64,000 nucleotides of DNA from Diphasiastrum complanatum (GCA_029204225.1 CM055111.1:21084521-21148520), one strand, 5' to 3'; counted from the first letter of the stretch, positions 33,173-45,075 are shown. Notes: a model not told the origin generated them from the sequence alone. Numbers and translations are program-made.

Positions 33173-34130
33173 TTGAACTGATAGTAATTGAAATAGGATA
33201 AAATCACTATCAATCAGTTTGAAAGTGAAGTTCAATCTAGAATACAATGTAGTGGTGCAGAAAGATAGCGTTTGTTCCTCAAGCATCAGTGACAGTAGTC
33301 GTCTGATTGAATTCTTAGGAGTTGAAGACGTCCATGATTCGATCAGCCCGAGTGAACAAGCTGAGAAAAGCAATTGAGGAGAATATAATCAATTACAACA
33401 CACACATATCGGGATTAGATAGTGATAGTGGAATGTGTTGTTGATATTATACATTGAATGCTTAACATGAGAGCATTTTCTCAATATGGAGCATGAACAA
33501 CACAAATGGTTACAGCCTAATTGGCGTAACTTAGATGCTGAATCTTCCGCTCTGTTGCACCTATGGTGAAGACGAGCTGGATGTGTATATATACACGACA
33601 TCCTTGTGATTACAGGAATCACTTAACTAACCTGTAATTACAAGATTAATTTAGTGTACCCCAATATCTGGTCATGAATGTACTTTATAGATATTTGATG
33701 TACAATGACATTTGTACAATGTATATGTCAGTCAGACGAGATGGGTGACTCGATGAGTCAAAGAAGTTGAACGAGTTGATCGTCGAAGCAGTCGGGCCAC
33801 TCGATCGTCGAAGTACTCGGGTGATGCAATCATCAAAGTAGTTGGATGAGTTGATCGTTGAAGTGGTCGAATGAGTCGGACACTTTGGATACTTCGGTTA
33901 CTTCGGACAATTCGGTTGGTCGTCGGACACTTGAGGGTTGAAGTAGTCGGAGATGGCCAGGTCTTTGATCTTCTTCAAATGGATTGAAATGACATTCGAA
34001 TGTAGAGATTGATGGGAATGGATGGCCTTTGTTCCGGAGTTGAGGATTTAGTCGAAAGGTCAATGTAGTCATCCTGCGAATAGTTTGGCTGATTCAATTC
34101 TGTGTAGTCATAGGTGTCAAACTACTACAC
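33173..34130 (-). repeat. Leader and probable 5' LTR of Copia I
   Basis: Upstream of the gag on the minus strand. Has a TATATATACAC promoter-like box (about 33585), and at 33735-33960 an array of imperfect TCGAAGT/GTCGGAC words. A start at TGTAGTAGTTTG (34130) is plausible. No clear primer site is seen and the inner end is not defined. Confidence 0.45.
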
Positions 34131-34399
34131 AAAAATCCGTGTAATTTTTCAAGCGTTATTTTGCACACAAAATGAAAGTAGTTTTGCAGGTACTATGGTA
34201 TGTGTTAAGAAAAATGACTAAATATGCAGAATAGCAAAACGAAAAATCATGATTCCTGCAGGTATCATATGGGAAGACATTAAAAAAAACTAAAGAGGTT
34301 GCATTTGACCATAGATCAATGATTAATTCAAGGATAAAGATGTGCAGGAAGAATCTTGAATCTGAAATTGAATCACCAAGGAGGAGACTATGAGCTTAA

Positions 34400-35309
34400 T
34401 CTCCAACAAGAGTGGTGGCAGAGGAAGAGGACTGGAAGGTTCAGTACGGATTGTAGCAAGAGGTGAAGCAGCATCTAGCAATGGTGGCTAAGTATGTTGA
34501 CGAGCCTCAGAAGTCGAGCTATGTGCAACTGTCTTGTTGCGGACTTGTCGATGACTCTGGGATGAGCTTCCTTTTTGGGAAGTCTTGACTGATATCGGTG
34601 ACTACATGGCTAGTACATTCTCTACATAGAACCCGTGAACTTTGCCTCATAAAAATTGATGTTGCTAGTGAAGAAATTAGTGGCCCTGCCATGAATTTTG
34701 CCTTTGTGTTTGGTTTTATGGCTCTCTTCAATTCTCCTAGTATCATTTTATGCCATTTGTATGGTTGCACGGTTCATTAGTCAAACTCCTTGTGGGACCC
34801 AACTATGCGATGCGAGATCTATGATGAAGAGATACGATCCTTTCACAAGTTGCCCACCATCAGAAACTAGTTTATAAGGTTGGAAGCTACCTGGACTACA
34901 TGATCTCAGATGGCTTCTATAAGGTAACCATAATTAGTTTGCAGCTAAGGTGTACGGGTATCTAAGAAGCCTAAACGACATTATGGGAAAACTTATGCGA
35001 GGGGTTAGACCTAGTGCTAGAAACTATTTTTCGTGCAGCGGGGGTGGCCTCAGAAATGCATAGCACCTTGTGCACGACATCTTGGTACTTCACGTAAAAC
35101 TTGACTTTGGCTTCATCCCAAGTCCCAAAAGCCATACTGATAATCTCCATATTAATTTTAGTAGCATGAATGCCCAATCGCCTTGAGCAGAAGCTTGGCA
35201 AGGATTACTTGTCTAGTGCTAGCTAGAGCCATAATATCTTGTTCAACAGGGATGTCCCTCTTGATCAATGATTTGGGAGAACCAGAGGTATCAGATTCGG
35301 TGGACGACA
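34400..35309 (-). pseudogene. ORF3 of Gypsy K, unrecognised accessory protein
   Basis: ATG at 35309: MSSTESDTSGS...RDIPVEQDIMALAST. Then SEATPAARKIVSSTRSNPSH (about 35030), and on the same strand GYLIEAI (34880), FLMVGNL-KDRISSS (34830-34870) and QPYKWHKMILGELKRAIK (about 34720-34770), closely matching ORF3 of H in the same order. It has more stops than the H copy and fades after FPKRKLIPESSTSP (about 34540). It lies downstream of integrase on the same strand, which places ORF3 as the third ORF of the element. The function is unknown. Confidence 0.65.
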
Positions 35310-36015
35310 TGATTGTAGGTAGGAAAGTAGGCAGGAGTGTATAATAGAAAGCTGGTAGGCAGTTATAGGAAAGAGTTGTCATGAAAATTTTTGCAACGGC
35401 TCCGCTAGCATTGGTGAGAAATGAATCAATTTTGGCCCTTATATAGGCAATTTTGAAGGGTCTATTAGACAAAGTGCGGTTTTGGCAGGCCAATTTTGAA
35501 ATAAAAAAATCGACAGACCTCTTCAATACTGTAAAAATAGCTTCCAAAAAAGTTGGCGAAGGTTCTTGACTAATGGTGAAGTCTGGCAAAGGTTCTGTAG
35601 GTATGGCTAAGGAACTCCAACCTAGCTTGATCTCTTGCCCATGTACTACATTAAATGATTTTTTTCAGGGTTTCAAGTCTCACTCAACCTAATTTTGATG
35701 TTCTAAATCCATCTATTAGGTCGGCAAAAGTCCTAGCGAAAGTCCATAATAACTCTTTGATGCTCGGTGAAGGTTTTCAAGTTCGCATAAGAGAGAAATC
35801 TTGCCTATCATAAAATTGATACTTTTGTTGCAAACTAACCTTTTCCTAGTTCACCGTAGCTAAATCTGACTGTGATAAATCACCAGGGAGCTCAACGAGA
35901 GTTGGTTTGACTAACTGAATCAAAATCTAGCCCTAATAGTGATTTTTGACTCATTTTTGCTTTGAAAAATCTTTCTTGAAAATATTTTCCTTTGTGTTTT
36001 TCTAATCTAATGACT
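35310..36015 (-). other. Spacer between integrase and ORF3 of Gypsy K
   Basis: About 700 bp without a credible coding frame. Holds repeated words GGCGAAGGTTC (35553), GGCAAAGGTTC (35584), and weaker ones near 35719 and 35757, like the leader of O. Confidence 0.6.
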
Positions 36016-36400
36016 TTAGATTACAAAAAACTCTTCCACTAAGCACTTGATCATTGCATTGACAAAATGGGTACCACGATCGCTCACGATCCCAATAGGA
36101 CATCCGAATCGGACAATGATGTTCTCGTATAAAAACTTTGCAATGGATTTCACATCAACAACCCGCACAACTCTTGCTTCAATCCATTTGGTCATATAAT
36201 CTGTCACTAGAATGATGTATCATGCTTGAGTACATTGTGTCGCTGGATGTATCGGACCAACATAGTCAAGTCCCCACTTCTCAAGCGATACTTGTGCTAA
36301 CATTGGATGTAATGGTTCATAATTTTATTTTGACAGTCAACGTGCATGTTGACAAACATCACAAGGTTGAATATACTTTTCTATATCCTTGGAATTGAAG
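36016..36400 (-). pseudogene. Gypsy integrase fragment (K)
   Basis: The minus strand shows CQHAR (end of the zinc-binding part, about 36345), LEKWGLDYVGPIHPATQCTQ, then VTDYMTKWIEARVVRVVDVK and SDRGTHFVNAMIK. The Asp of D-VGP and the Asp of SDRGT are the first two catalytic residues. The third (Glu) and the C-terminus are missing because sequence similarity stops at about 36016. Confidence 0.85.
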
Positions 36401-36559
36401 GCCACCCATATCTTGATTGTAGAACCTTGTGTTAGGTAATATCAATTGCAAAATGATCTCCTCCTATTCATCATGTGATAACATGTATAAATCTGGTACT
36501 TCATGTGGCAGAGTACACCTTCAAAGAATATCATTAGATCCTCTTCGATACAACTGTCC

Positions 36560-36910
36560 TACGGTCAATTGATGTGCCTTGAACTTTGGACAATGATTCA
36601 TTGGGTTGGTCCATCATCAAATACTCAACAATATTTGTTGCCCATTCAAGTACTGCTTCCACATAAAATAATGCAGCATCTGGTAGTTCATCATCCACTT
36701 ATGTATTAACTGGTGCAAATTGTATCCTCGACAATGTAATGTTGTTTACCTTTCCATACCACAACACAAAAATCAAACTCTGATAATAAGAGTAACCATC
36801 TTGCAATACGTCCAATATTGTGTGTCTTGTTCACTAAAATTAACAAAGGTTGATGATCGGTATATCTTTCACTTCCACAAACAATTGCGCAATCAAACTC
36901 TATTTTGTGG
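36560..36910 (-). pseudogene. Gypsy RNase H fragment (K)
   Basis: The minus strand reads YTDHQPLLILVNKTHNIGRI followed by ARWLLLLSEFDF and a degenerate GK-H, the typical Gypsy RNase H segment. RT palm motifs (YVDD-type) are absent between this and protease, so the RT core has been deleted. Confidence 0.75.
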
Positions 36911-37169
36911 TCATCTACTGTTGTAGTAGTGCATGACCGAGGGAATCAGTCGACCACCGTTGTTGTGCGGTAGTAGGATCATTTTGATCTGATTGTTTGA
37001 CTTGTCGGCGGTCCACCACCCATCCAATTCAATATTCATTCCCCAACATGAACTATTGTCGAAGAGTCATCGTCACTGTTTTTTGATAGTTGGCTTGATC
37101 GTCCAAGTTAATGGATCAACGTTGACTGCTTGTTCACGATTCTCAAAAGTGATTTTGCTGATTCCCTAG

Positions 37170-37470
37170 TTATGAATTACTTGCGCAACTCATAACCAAG
37201 GTTGTCTCAATAAAACCTGGTAGATTGATGGTGCTTCTGATAAGTCCATTACTAAAAAAATAATGACAAATTGTACACCATAAATTTTGACTGGTATGTC
37301 CTCCACTATGCCCTTAGGCCTGGCGCTCAACTGATCTACCAACTTGATTGCAAATTTTGAAGGTTTCAGCTTTGTAAGTCCCCATTTTGCACACAATTTT
37401 AAAGAAATTAGATTGACTCTAGATCCTCCATCTATCATGACTACCTCTCAATCAAAGTGTTTATGTTGAA
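37170..37470 (-). pseudogene. Gypsy aspartic protease (K)
   Basis: MIDGGSRVNLISLKLCAKWG (about 37380-37438) is the retropepsin site, with DGGS in place of the usual D-TGA/S-GAS, followed by a region ending VLLRQPWL typical of Gypsy proteases. Confidence 0.75.
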
Positions 37471-37588
37471 TCAACAAGGTGATATTTTGTTGCTCATTTT
37501 CCCACGCGACCCATACATAGAACTTCATTTGACTCTTCAAATCCTACACAATAGAATGCTTCACGTTGGATGTTGGTCTTGGTCTCGG

Positions 37589-37960
37589 TTAATTGATCTG
37601 ATGTACCAACCACAAGAACTCTCCCAGATTTATATCCATCTTACTTGAAAGGATATTCATAATCAGCTCTGTTTGTGAGATCTCTAGTTCCGTCACCTTG
37701 AATGGTTCTTTGAGTTGATGTAAGTGAGTATTCACATTAGTTTTTTGATGAGATCTTTGCAAAGGATCAGGAAGATTCATTGGCACAACTGGAACAGAAG
37801 AATTCTCAACAACAACTCTAGCATTTTCTAGTGCTTCTTGCCCATGTTCTCATTCTTGACAAAAAGGCGTGAAGTTTTCCTTGTTCAAACATTGTGCTAT
37901 ATACTGATTTTCTCCACACCCAAAACATCTTAGGGGTGCCCTTGCCCATTGTTTGGACCG
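37589..37960 (-). pseudogene. Gypsy gag C-terminus with damaged zinc knuckle (K)
   Basis: Reads RAPLRCFGCGENQYIAQC, a CX2C...C knuckle that has lost the His, then one stop and a Pro/Leu-rich linker MNLPDPLQRSHQKTNVNTHL before protease. Confidence 0.65.
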
Positions 37961-38539
37961 TTGTTGTTGTGCAGTATCATAGATTGCATATTTCTCATGT
38001 CATACATGATCTCACTTTGAAGGGTATTCCATTGATCTTGACTCGATGAAACTTTCGGCTCCATCATATTTGCTTAAGGTGCTTGTTGTGCTTGTGGAGC
38101 ATGTAAAGCTAATTGTTCTGGATATCCAAGTCCATGCACCTTACCATCCGTAGCTTTCCCTTTGGTCCTTCATGATAACGATACTTATGATATTTTTGTT
38201 GGATAATCCTAGGATTAAACGAACAAAATGTTGTCTCGTGGCTAGTAGAATTACACAAGTGAAATTGTTGGACACTTGTTCATGGTATGATTACCAGTAC
38301 AAATTGCACACCAAACATTTTTCCTTGTAGGAAGGTGTGACGTGTTGTCTTGTCACAAGCTTTAGTAAGTTGAGCATGCTTATCTTCTAATTCTTTTATC
38401 TTTGCTTCAAACTTAGCTTGCATCTTATCCATTTGTGTCTATTATTTTTGAACAAGTCTCTCAAACTCCTCCATCACCTTTTCAACAATTGCATTTATAT
38501 TGGTCGAAGCAATAGTCATAGAAATTGTGGTATTATGCC

Positions 38540-38880
38540 CTAATGTATATGGCAACAAACCATGAAATGATCATCAAGAAACTTTCTTCGTTAAAATCCC
38601 ATAATCAAAGTAGCTTTGACAACTTCCCAATCAGCACGTTCTTTAGGAGCTTAATTATAGAACCAGTCTTGCACAACTCATGTATGTTCCTTCAAAGACT
38701 ACTTAAGCTTATCTTCTAGGTTCACTTCACCATAGACTTCACATGATTCAACATATATTTTAAGAAATTTAATTGTATCTGTGACTCCATTATACTTTGG
38801 CATCTCCATAAGAGGTGTTCGTCTGATGATAGCACGTGGTGGAACATCATAATTGATATCATTGTCTCTTTCTATTTTCT
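38540..38880 (-). pseudogene. Gypsy gag core (K)
   Basis: Shows MEMPKYNGVTDTIKFLKIYV, ESCEVYGEVNLEDKLK, then APKERADWEVVKATLIMGF and RRKFLDDHF, a Retrotrans_gag domain with stops. Closely related to gag O. Confidence 0.8.
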
Positions 38881-39257
38881 AAAATGTTTCTTCAAATGAC
38901 AACAAATTCCTGATAATGATAGATTGGTAACTTTGAGCTGGATAGAGGAGATTGGATCTAGACTTTTCAAGATTAATGTGATCCGATCTGATCCGAAACA
39001 ACCTGATAATGATCTCAAAAACTAATTTTTGGCAATAAAGTTTGACTAAAGTAGATCGACACTCTATAATTGGCAGAAATCTTAGATCTCCGTGTCTTCA
39101 CAACTCAAAAACTTTCACAGAATTGGCAATAGCTAAATCAAGAAGATCAAACTTCAGAAATGGCACTCTACGTATCTTCTCTTCAAAGTCAAATTTCTTA
39201 AAGAGGCCCATTTTGAGCCCATATTTCCCCTAATGCAGTAAGTAAGGTGGAGTGTTG
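38881..39257. other. Leader of Gypsy K, no coding signal
   Basis: Sequence upstream of gag K on the minus strand; no primer site recognised. AT-rich. Confidence 0.4.
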
Positions 39258-39600
39258 GAGTATAATCTTACTCCTACTCACCTGATTCTATCTTCTGAGT
39301 ACTCCTGTACAATGTAAATACTCACTCTCTACGATAGTCTGCAGAAATGAGCTGTTATTTGTGACAATCTACAATTTTACACGCATATTTGAATAGTCCA
39401 TAGAAATACACGAATATTCAAAGCAGAGCAACGAATCGACTCCACATTCGAGTTCGAAGTCAAGCTATCAAAGTAACATCGAGAATCAACACGATCGACA
39501 CTGTCGATTGTCAACTGTCGATTGTCCACTATCGGCATTGAATCTATGGTGAGGGTGTCGATCCATATTGTAAATAAACAACTACTGAACATGGTTGAAA
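39258..39600 (+). repeat. LTR-like sequence with purine tract in front
   Basis: AAGGTGGAG followed by TGTTGGAGTATAATC resembles a purine tract plus Copia LTR start on the plus strand. It contains short repeats TGTCGATTGTC (about 39500-39530). No other copy in the window and the end is not defined. Confidence 0.35.
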
Positions 39601-40440
39601 GGTCACAAAAAATTATTTTCTAAGCTAAAGGGATGGCAAGGATGACCTTTCTACAATTGAAATATTTTGAACGGTCACTTTTTTATGGTTAGTAATATTC
39701 TCATGAAATATCATGGCCCTTTTCCACTGAGAGTTATGGCCCTTTTCCATTAAGAGTTATGTTACATGAAATTCTATAAAACAATAAAATATGCTAGTGG
39801 AATTAAGAGCAACCATGATCTTTACAAACCCACAAGTACTTCCAACTCCCTAATATAACAAATGCACCACCTCACTTAGTACTTAAAGTTAGTGAGGTAG
39901 TCAAGAATCCCAAGATCAATCCAGTGGTCCCATATCATTCAGTCTGCAAAAAAAAATTGGGGTTATAAAACCAAATTTTGAACCAATAACAACCAACAAC
40001 AAAACACTATTCACAAACCACAAAAATCACTTGTAAATCAACTGGTCACAATTCTCAACATGAAGCACTAACCCAAGGGAAATATTATGGAATGACTTTT
40101 CCTTCTCGTCCTACTACTTAAGTAGCGGTTTCTTTGTGTCAAAATAGCTACTAAGATTTTCCATCTTTGGTGTAGCAGAAGCAAATGCTAAAAGCAAAAG
40201 CAAAAACAAGAAGTAGTTGAATTTGATACAGTTTTTATGATATTATGAGAAATGTTTATATGTAAATTTTACTCCTATTCAACATCATATCATCTAGGCA
40301 ATTGCCTATGTTACTTCAACATGAATACATTCTATCCCAACATTGGATGCATCTTTTTTCTAAACCGTACCCCCTTTTTTTTTTTAGAATTTTTTACCTA
40401 CTTTTAGCCTGTTAAAAGGGTTTCTTTTTTTTAAGTAATA
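39601..40440. other. AT-rich region, nothing recognised
   Basis: Small internal duplication of GGCCCTTTTCCA (39716 and 39740) and T-runs near 40370-40390. No coding or element signal. Confidence 0.5.
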
Positions 40441-40570
40441 ATAAAAAATATTATTTTTGTGGTGCCGCCCCGGTACCGCTGGTCTGAGGGCGTCACCATA
40501 GCCGCGGTACCACCATTATGGTACCGCCGTACCATAATGGCGGTACCACGTGCCACTATGAACTAGTTTA
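40441..40570. repeat. GC-rich palindromic cluster, copy 1
   Basis: AT-rich flank, then GTGGTGCCGC and several GGTACC words, including an inverted repeat of 19-bp arms with one mismatch (40506-40524 and 40529-40547, spacer CGCC). Ends CTATGAACTAGTTTA (40556-40570). The same start, GGTACC words and the identical 15-base end occur at 59115-59211. Confidence 0.8.
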
Positions 40571-40879
40571 ACATTAAGTAAATGGAAAGATTATTATTTT
40601 AATGAAATTAGATTAATCTGAAATCATCAAAGATCAAAGTTGAAATGAGTGAGTGTCACTTTGATAAACAAAATTTCAGATACCGATGATTGAATGTTTA
40701 ATGTTTAATCGGAAAATCACATATGGTGATTGGCTGCATTCCAGGTATACTTTTCAATTTTCTTTTTAAGTATCGTTATTACCAATAAGTCGAAACATGG
40801 ACTTCTAATCCATCATGGGCTCCCACATCATTCGAAAATACTTCTTACCATAAGGACAATAAACACATCCTCCCGAACC
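40571..40879. other. Unassigned stretch before Copia C
   Basis: No recognisable feature; the left border of Copia C similarity is near 40880. Confidence 0.4.
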
Positions 40880-41655
40880 TTACCATCAATGACTTGCTCA
40901 CATAGAATAGGCATTGTACAAACATCAAGATGAAGAGTAAGTGTAGAACCAAAAAAATTAGCACGAGGTGCTAATTTTAAAGAGGCATGTGCCTTCCTTT
41001 CATAATAAGACATTTCTTTGCTGTCCTGCAAAGTGTTTAATAGCCGACAAGGAACTGTTATGGGCTGTTCAACACTTTGCTACTCAAAGTGTTCCCAACA
41101 TGGACCATGTTGTCCATAATCTTCTGCAGGCTGTTCCTGAAGCATAATGAACTGCTCATAATGTAAAATGGGCTGTAAATGACCAAAAGAAAATGACTGA
41201 ACCTGCTGTCCAACATCTTCATCATAAAAATTTAGCAAACTATCAAGAGATGCATCAACGATGGCGTCATCAAAGCTGTCCCATGAAGAGGCATGGGATG
41301 ACATAGAAGATTCTTCAAGTAATGAAAAATTCTCTCCAAACAAATGCTCGCTCTTAACACTCTGAACAAAAGTACTAATTGACACATGTTTACTCCCTCC
41401 TCGATTAGTACAAAATAGTTCCAAAGAGTGCTTGAATTTTTCAGCCTTTGCTAAAACATCAAATTGAAAAGGTTTCGCATGAAACTTTTCACTGATGCAT
41501 CCATCGCATGCATCAACTTGCGGTGACTTGAAAAAAGAAGATTGTTTCAACATCTGCTCAATGGATTGTTGTTGAGAGATGAAGATTCCACCATGTGGAA
41601 GATCAACAAGAAGCCAAGCGTGGTTCTTCATGAGTGAGTTGTACTTCTCTTGCAT
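40880..41655 (-). pseudogene. Rearranged module of Copia C (RT start, RT end, second integrase/linker pieces)
   Basis: One open frame joins pieces that are normally far apart: ENHAW-LV-like RT start (NHAWLLVDLPHG), then GIFISQQQSIEQMLKQ from the later part of RT, then CDGCISEKFHAKPFQFDVLA from the pre-integrase zinc finger, GGSKHVSIS from the integrase core, then a linker EQPAEDYGQHGPCWEHF that resembles the linker of the first unit. After 41080 LLNTLQDSKEMSYYERKAHA parallels WLLQTFQDNKVDHFYEGKTR of the first unit. This indicates internal deletion plus joining with a second related copy. Confidence 0.7.
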
Positions 41656-41688
41656 CGCATCCTCCCAACATTTTACTCCTCTGGCCTG

Positions 41689-43304
41689 CTAATGAAAAAT
41701 AGGTTCTACTGCACCATCCTCAATAGAAATAAGAGCAAAATCAGAAAAATCAGCAAATTCTACTGATTTAGTAGAGGCACGAGTCTTCCCTTCATAGAAA
41801 TGATCCACTTTGTTGTCCTGAAAAGTCTGCAACAACCATTTAGGGACTGGTTTGGGATGTGCAACAGCCTTACCTTTGTCAACACTTTGTTGTCCAAAGT
41901 GTTTCAAATTTGGACCTTGTTGTCCAATGTTTTCTGAACTTGGACCTTGTTGTCCAATGTCTTCAATAGGCTGCTCTTCACCATAAATAGGTTCTTCTTG
42001 ATGAACTATGGGCTGCAAAATTGAAGGAGTAGTGGGCCGTCCACTAGAAGTAGATGGCAGTCCCTTCTCTTCATGATTAGATGACAAAACCAAATCTGGA
42101 AATATTTCAACATATGCATCATGGGGGAACTCCCCTTTCATTACATGAGTGGGCGCAACATCATAGGTGGTCTTTTCATCAAAATGAACATCACGACTCA
42201 CTATGATTCTATTAGTATCCATATTAAACAATCTATAGCCCTTGCTTTCGCTACTATAGCCAACAAATATGCATTTAACTCCTTTATTATCAAGCTTGGT
42301 TCTTAGCTTATCGGGAATGAAAGCATAAGCCGTGCAACCAAAGATGCGTAAGTGAGAAATAGTAGGCTTCTTACCATACCAAACTTCATAAAGAGTTAGT
42401 ACCTTCAAGGCTTTAGTAGGACACCGATTACTAATGTAAGCCGCTGTTATAACCGCTTCAGCCCAAAACTTGTGAGGTAGGCCCTTTGCCTTGAGCATGC
42501 ATCGAGCCATCTCCATAATAGTGCGATTCTTTCTTTCGGCAACACCATTTTGTTGAGGTGTGTAAGGGGTTGTCATTTGATGATGGATACCTTTGCTTTG
42601 AAGATAAGTACCGAACGTATTCTTTATATATTCCCCTCTTCGGTCGGTATGTAAGATCTTCAAAGAGTGCCCAAACTAGTTTTCTATCATTGCTAGAAAA
42701 TCCTTAAAGCGTTGAAAAACTTCAGATTTTGCCTTCATAGGATAAATCCATGTAAATCTTGAAAGGTCATCAATAAAAGTAACAAAGTACTTACACCTTC
42801 CAATGGATTTGGTCCTCATTGGACCACATACATCAGTATGAACCAAATCAAATTTGCCATCAACTCTAATAGTTCCATCAATTGGAAAAGCTTGCCTTTG
42901 AAATTTTCCAAGTATGCATCCTTTGCATACACGTCCTTCGGGATTCTCAATATTAGGAATGTCTTCAACATCTTCAAGCTAGCAAAGTTGAGATGTCCAA
43001 ATCTAGCATGCCATAATTCAGCCAACTCCAAAGAATGTGAACTTAATGCAACAAGACAAAAAGATGATGAAGCTCTTCGCTCATAGGTATCCATAAGGAA
43101 CAATCCACCATGTAATGTTCCCGAAGCAATGATCATAGGAGATCTCTTTGGGTCTTTGATAAGACACTTGTCTTCTTTGAATTCCGCAACCAATCCTTGG
43201 TTCATAATTGTAGACACCGAAATGAGATTATTTTTTATTTTTGGAATATAAAGTACATTACGAATGTACTTTTCCTCACCATTGGGTAAGATAACGGGGA
43301 TCAC
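41689..43304 (-). pseudogene. Copia integrase (C)
   Basis: Pre-integrase ELWHARFGHLNFASLKML; then, with a frameshift, VHTDVCGPM, FVTFIDDLSRFTWIYPMKAK, a stop near 42679, HTDRRGEY (usual second Gly replaced by Arg), QQNGVAERKNRT, FGCTAYAFIPDKLRTKLDNK and CIFVGYSSESKGYRLF. The linker (41880-42000) has repeated GQQGP units. The three catalytic acidic residues are retained, but the frame is broken. Confidence 0.9.
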
Positions 43305-44478
43305 TCCAATACCTTGATAGGATAAGAGGTGTTATTAACACCTTGAACTTTGATCCATCATGCACTTTCACAAGCTTTGTGAAGACCTCTTTGTGATAAG
43401 TCATATGACGTGTGGCACCGCTATCAATCACCCAATCAATAGATGAAAAAACAGCAACTTGTAAAGCTGAAAATGAGCTGTTTTCTGCTGAAAAACCAGC
43501 AAGATTTGAAGTGGCAAAAATCTCGTCTTGAGGAGAGATGAGATTATTAGTGACAAAAGCATAATCATTATTGACAAGATTATCCTCCTTTTGAAATTGT
43601 TGTTCCAAAGTAATGATTGTGGTACTTGTATCGTTACCCTTCTCTTTTTCCTTTGCAAGCCTCTTCCTACATTCTTTGATGTGATGTCCAAACTTCTTGC
43701 AATAGTGGCACTTACCCTTCTTCTTGAAGTCTTGATCTTGAGCTTCCTTAGATTTTTGATCATCTTTGTAAGTTTTGAAAGAAGGCTTCCCTTTCCACTT
43801 GCCTTTGCCTTTGCCTTGATCTTCTTGTTCACCAAAGTTGATCCTTGTTTGCTCTTCTTGAAGAAGTAAGCCAACAAGTTCGTCGAAGGAGATTTGCTGT
43901 CCGCTAAGAGAAATGCTCAATGACGACACAAATGGAAGGTAAGAATCAGGAAGAGAGTTGAGAGTAATAGATACAAATTGTGAGTTCTCAATCACCTCAT
44001 CAATACTAAGAAGCTCCTCTCGAAGATCCTTGATCTTTGTCAAGTGGTTTGTAAGCAAATCACCTTCTTGCATCTTCAAGATAGAAAGTTGATTTCGAAG
44101 ATATACCACTTTTGCCGCATTCTTTACTTGAAATATCTTTGCAAGAGTCTTCCAAGCACTTTTGGAAGTCTTGCATGATCTAATATGAGGAAGGATAGAT
44201 CTCTTCACTGATAATGCAATGACGGAATGTGCTTGTGCATCTCGTCGATCCCACTTCTTTTGCTCATCAGAAGACACCTCCATAGATGAAGAAGTAGTTG
44301 TTCTAGATGGTGTAATAGGTGCCAAGGTAGGTGGCCTCTCTTCGTCGCCATTAACTACTTCCCACAAACCTTTAGCAATTAGAAGGTTCTTTATCATGTA
44401 GCACCACAAGGAATAGTTTGTGCCATCCAGCCTATCTTCATTAAATAAAGAACCAATAGACTCCGATTCTTTAATCAT
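43305..44478 (-). pseudogene. Copia gag-protease (C), long near-intact frame
   Basis: Likely start ATG 44478 (MIKESESIGSLFNEDRLDGT); an earlier in-frame triplet at 44538 is less like family starts. UBN2-type gag with NYSLWCYMIKNLLIAKGLWE, SLSVKRSILPHIRSCKTSKS, VYLRNQLSILKMQEGD and LVGLLLQEEQTRINFG. Zinc knuckle CHYCKKFGHHIKEC (about 43670-43715), then protease WVIDSGATRHMTYHKEVF (about 43380-43435) with active site intact. Open for about 400 codons; a frameshift near 43310 separates it from integrase. Confidence 0.9.
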
Positions 44479-45075
44479 AACAGAAAAATCAACTTGTAGT
44501 AGATAAGAAATAGACTTTCCAAGACAAAATCTACTCAAAGGGCAGCAACCTCAAAGTTGAAATTATGAGCAGAATAGATTGCAATACTCCACATGCAATT
44601 TGCTCAACAAGTAATGAAATAGGTGGTTGATTTCTGCACAAAAAAACAGAATGCTCACAAATAGGTAGACTTCGAATGAAGCCAAAACCAAAACCAAAAC
44701 CAAAAATTTGTGGCTGAAAAGAGTGCACACTATGTGCATATAGAGCTGATGGTAGCGCCCTACTCCAAGCTCACCAACAGGGAAATTTCAGCAAGGAATG
44801 TGTCCAAAACACATGTATCTTCATTTAAGAAGTAAATTTGAAATTTTCAGCATGTAATTGAGTCAAGATCACATGCAATTGGTTTGAGCATGGGCGCCCT
44901 ACTGCTAGCTCTCAAATAGGTGAAGGTGCCCTGCAATTTCTTGCAAAAAAGCTATAAGAAGATGAACAGATTCTTCTCCTGCAAAAATCAGCAGCTTGAT
45001 GATTTTTTGCAACCAAAAGGGGAAGAAGATAGCTTCCTATTGGGCGCCCTCCTGCAAGCAATCTGATCACCTAAA
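44479..45075 (-). other. Leader of Copia C
   Basis: About 600 bp between primer site and gag. Contains repeated GGGCGCCCT words (about 44752, 44890, 45044). No coding evidence. Confidence 0.7.

Larger units (their letters stand above)
34400..39250 (-). mobile_element. Gypsy retrotransposon K, minus strand, gag to ORF3
   Basis: Order on the minus strand: gag core (38880), zinc knuckle part (37960), protease (37438), RNase H (36910), integrase (36400-36016), spacer, ORF3 (35309-34400). The RT core is deleted between protease and RNase H. No LTR could be fixed to either end. Gag is homologous to O, ORF3 to H, linking all to one family. Confidence 0.8.

Noticed and set aside
33735-33960. CRISPR-like or satellite array
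   Set aside because: Words are short, irregular and inside a retrotransposon LTR; no equal spacers.
43428-43877. 149-codon minus frame and 113-codon plus frame over Copia C gag
   Set aside because: Out-of-frame shadows of the gag with its zinc knuckle.
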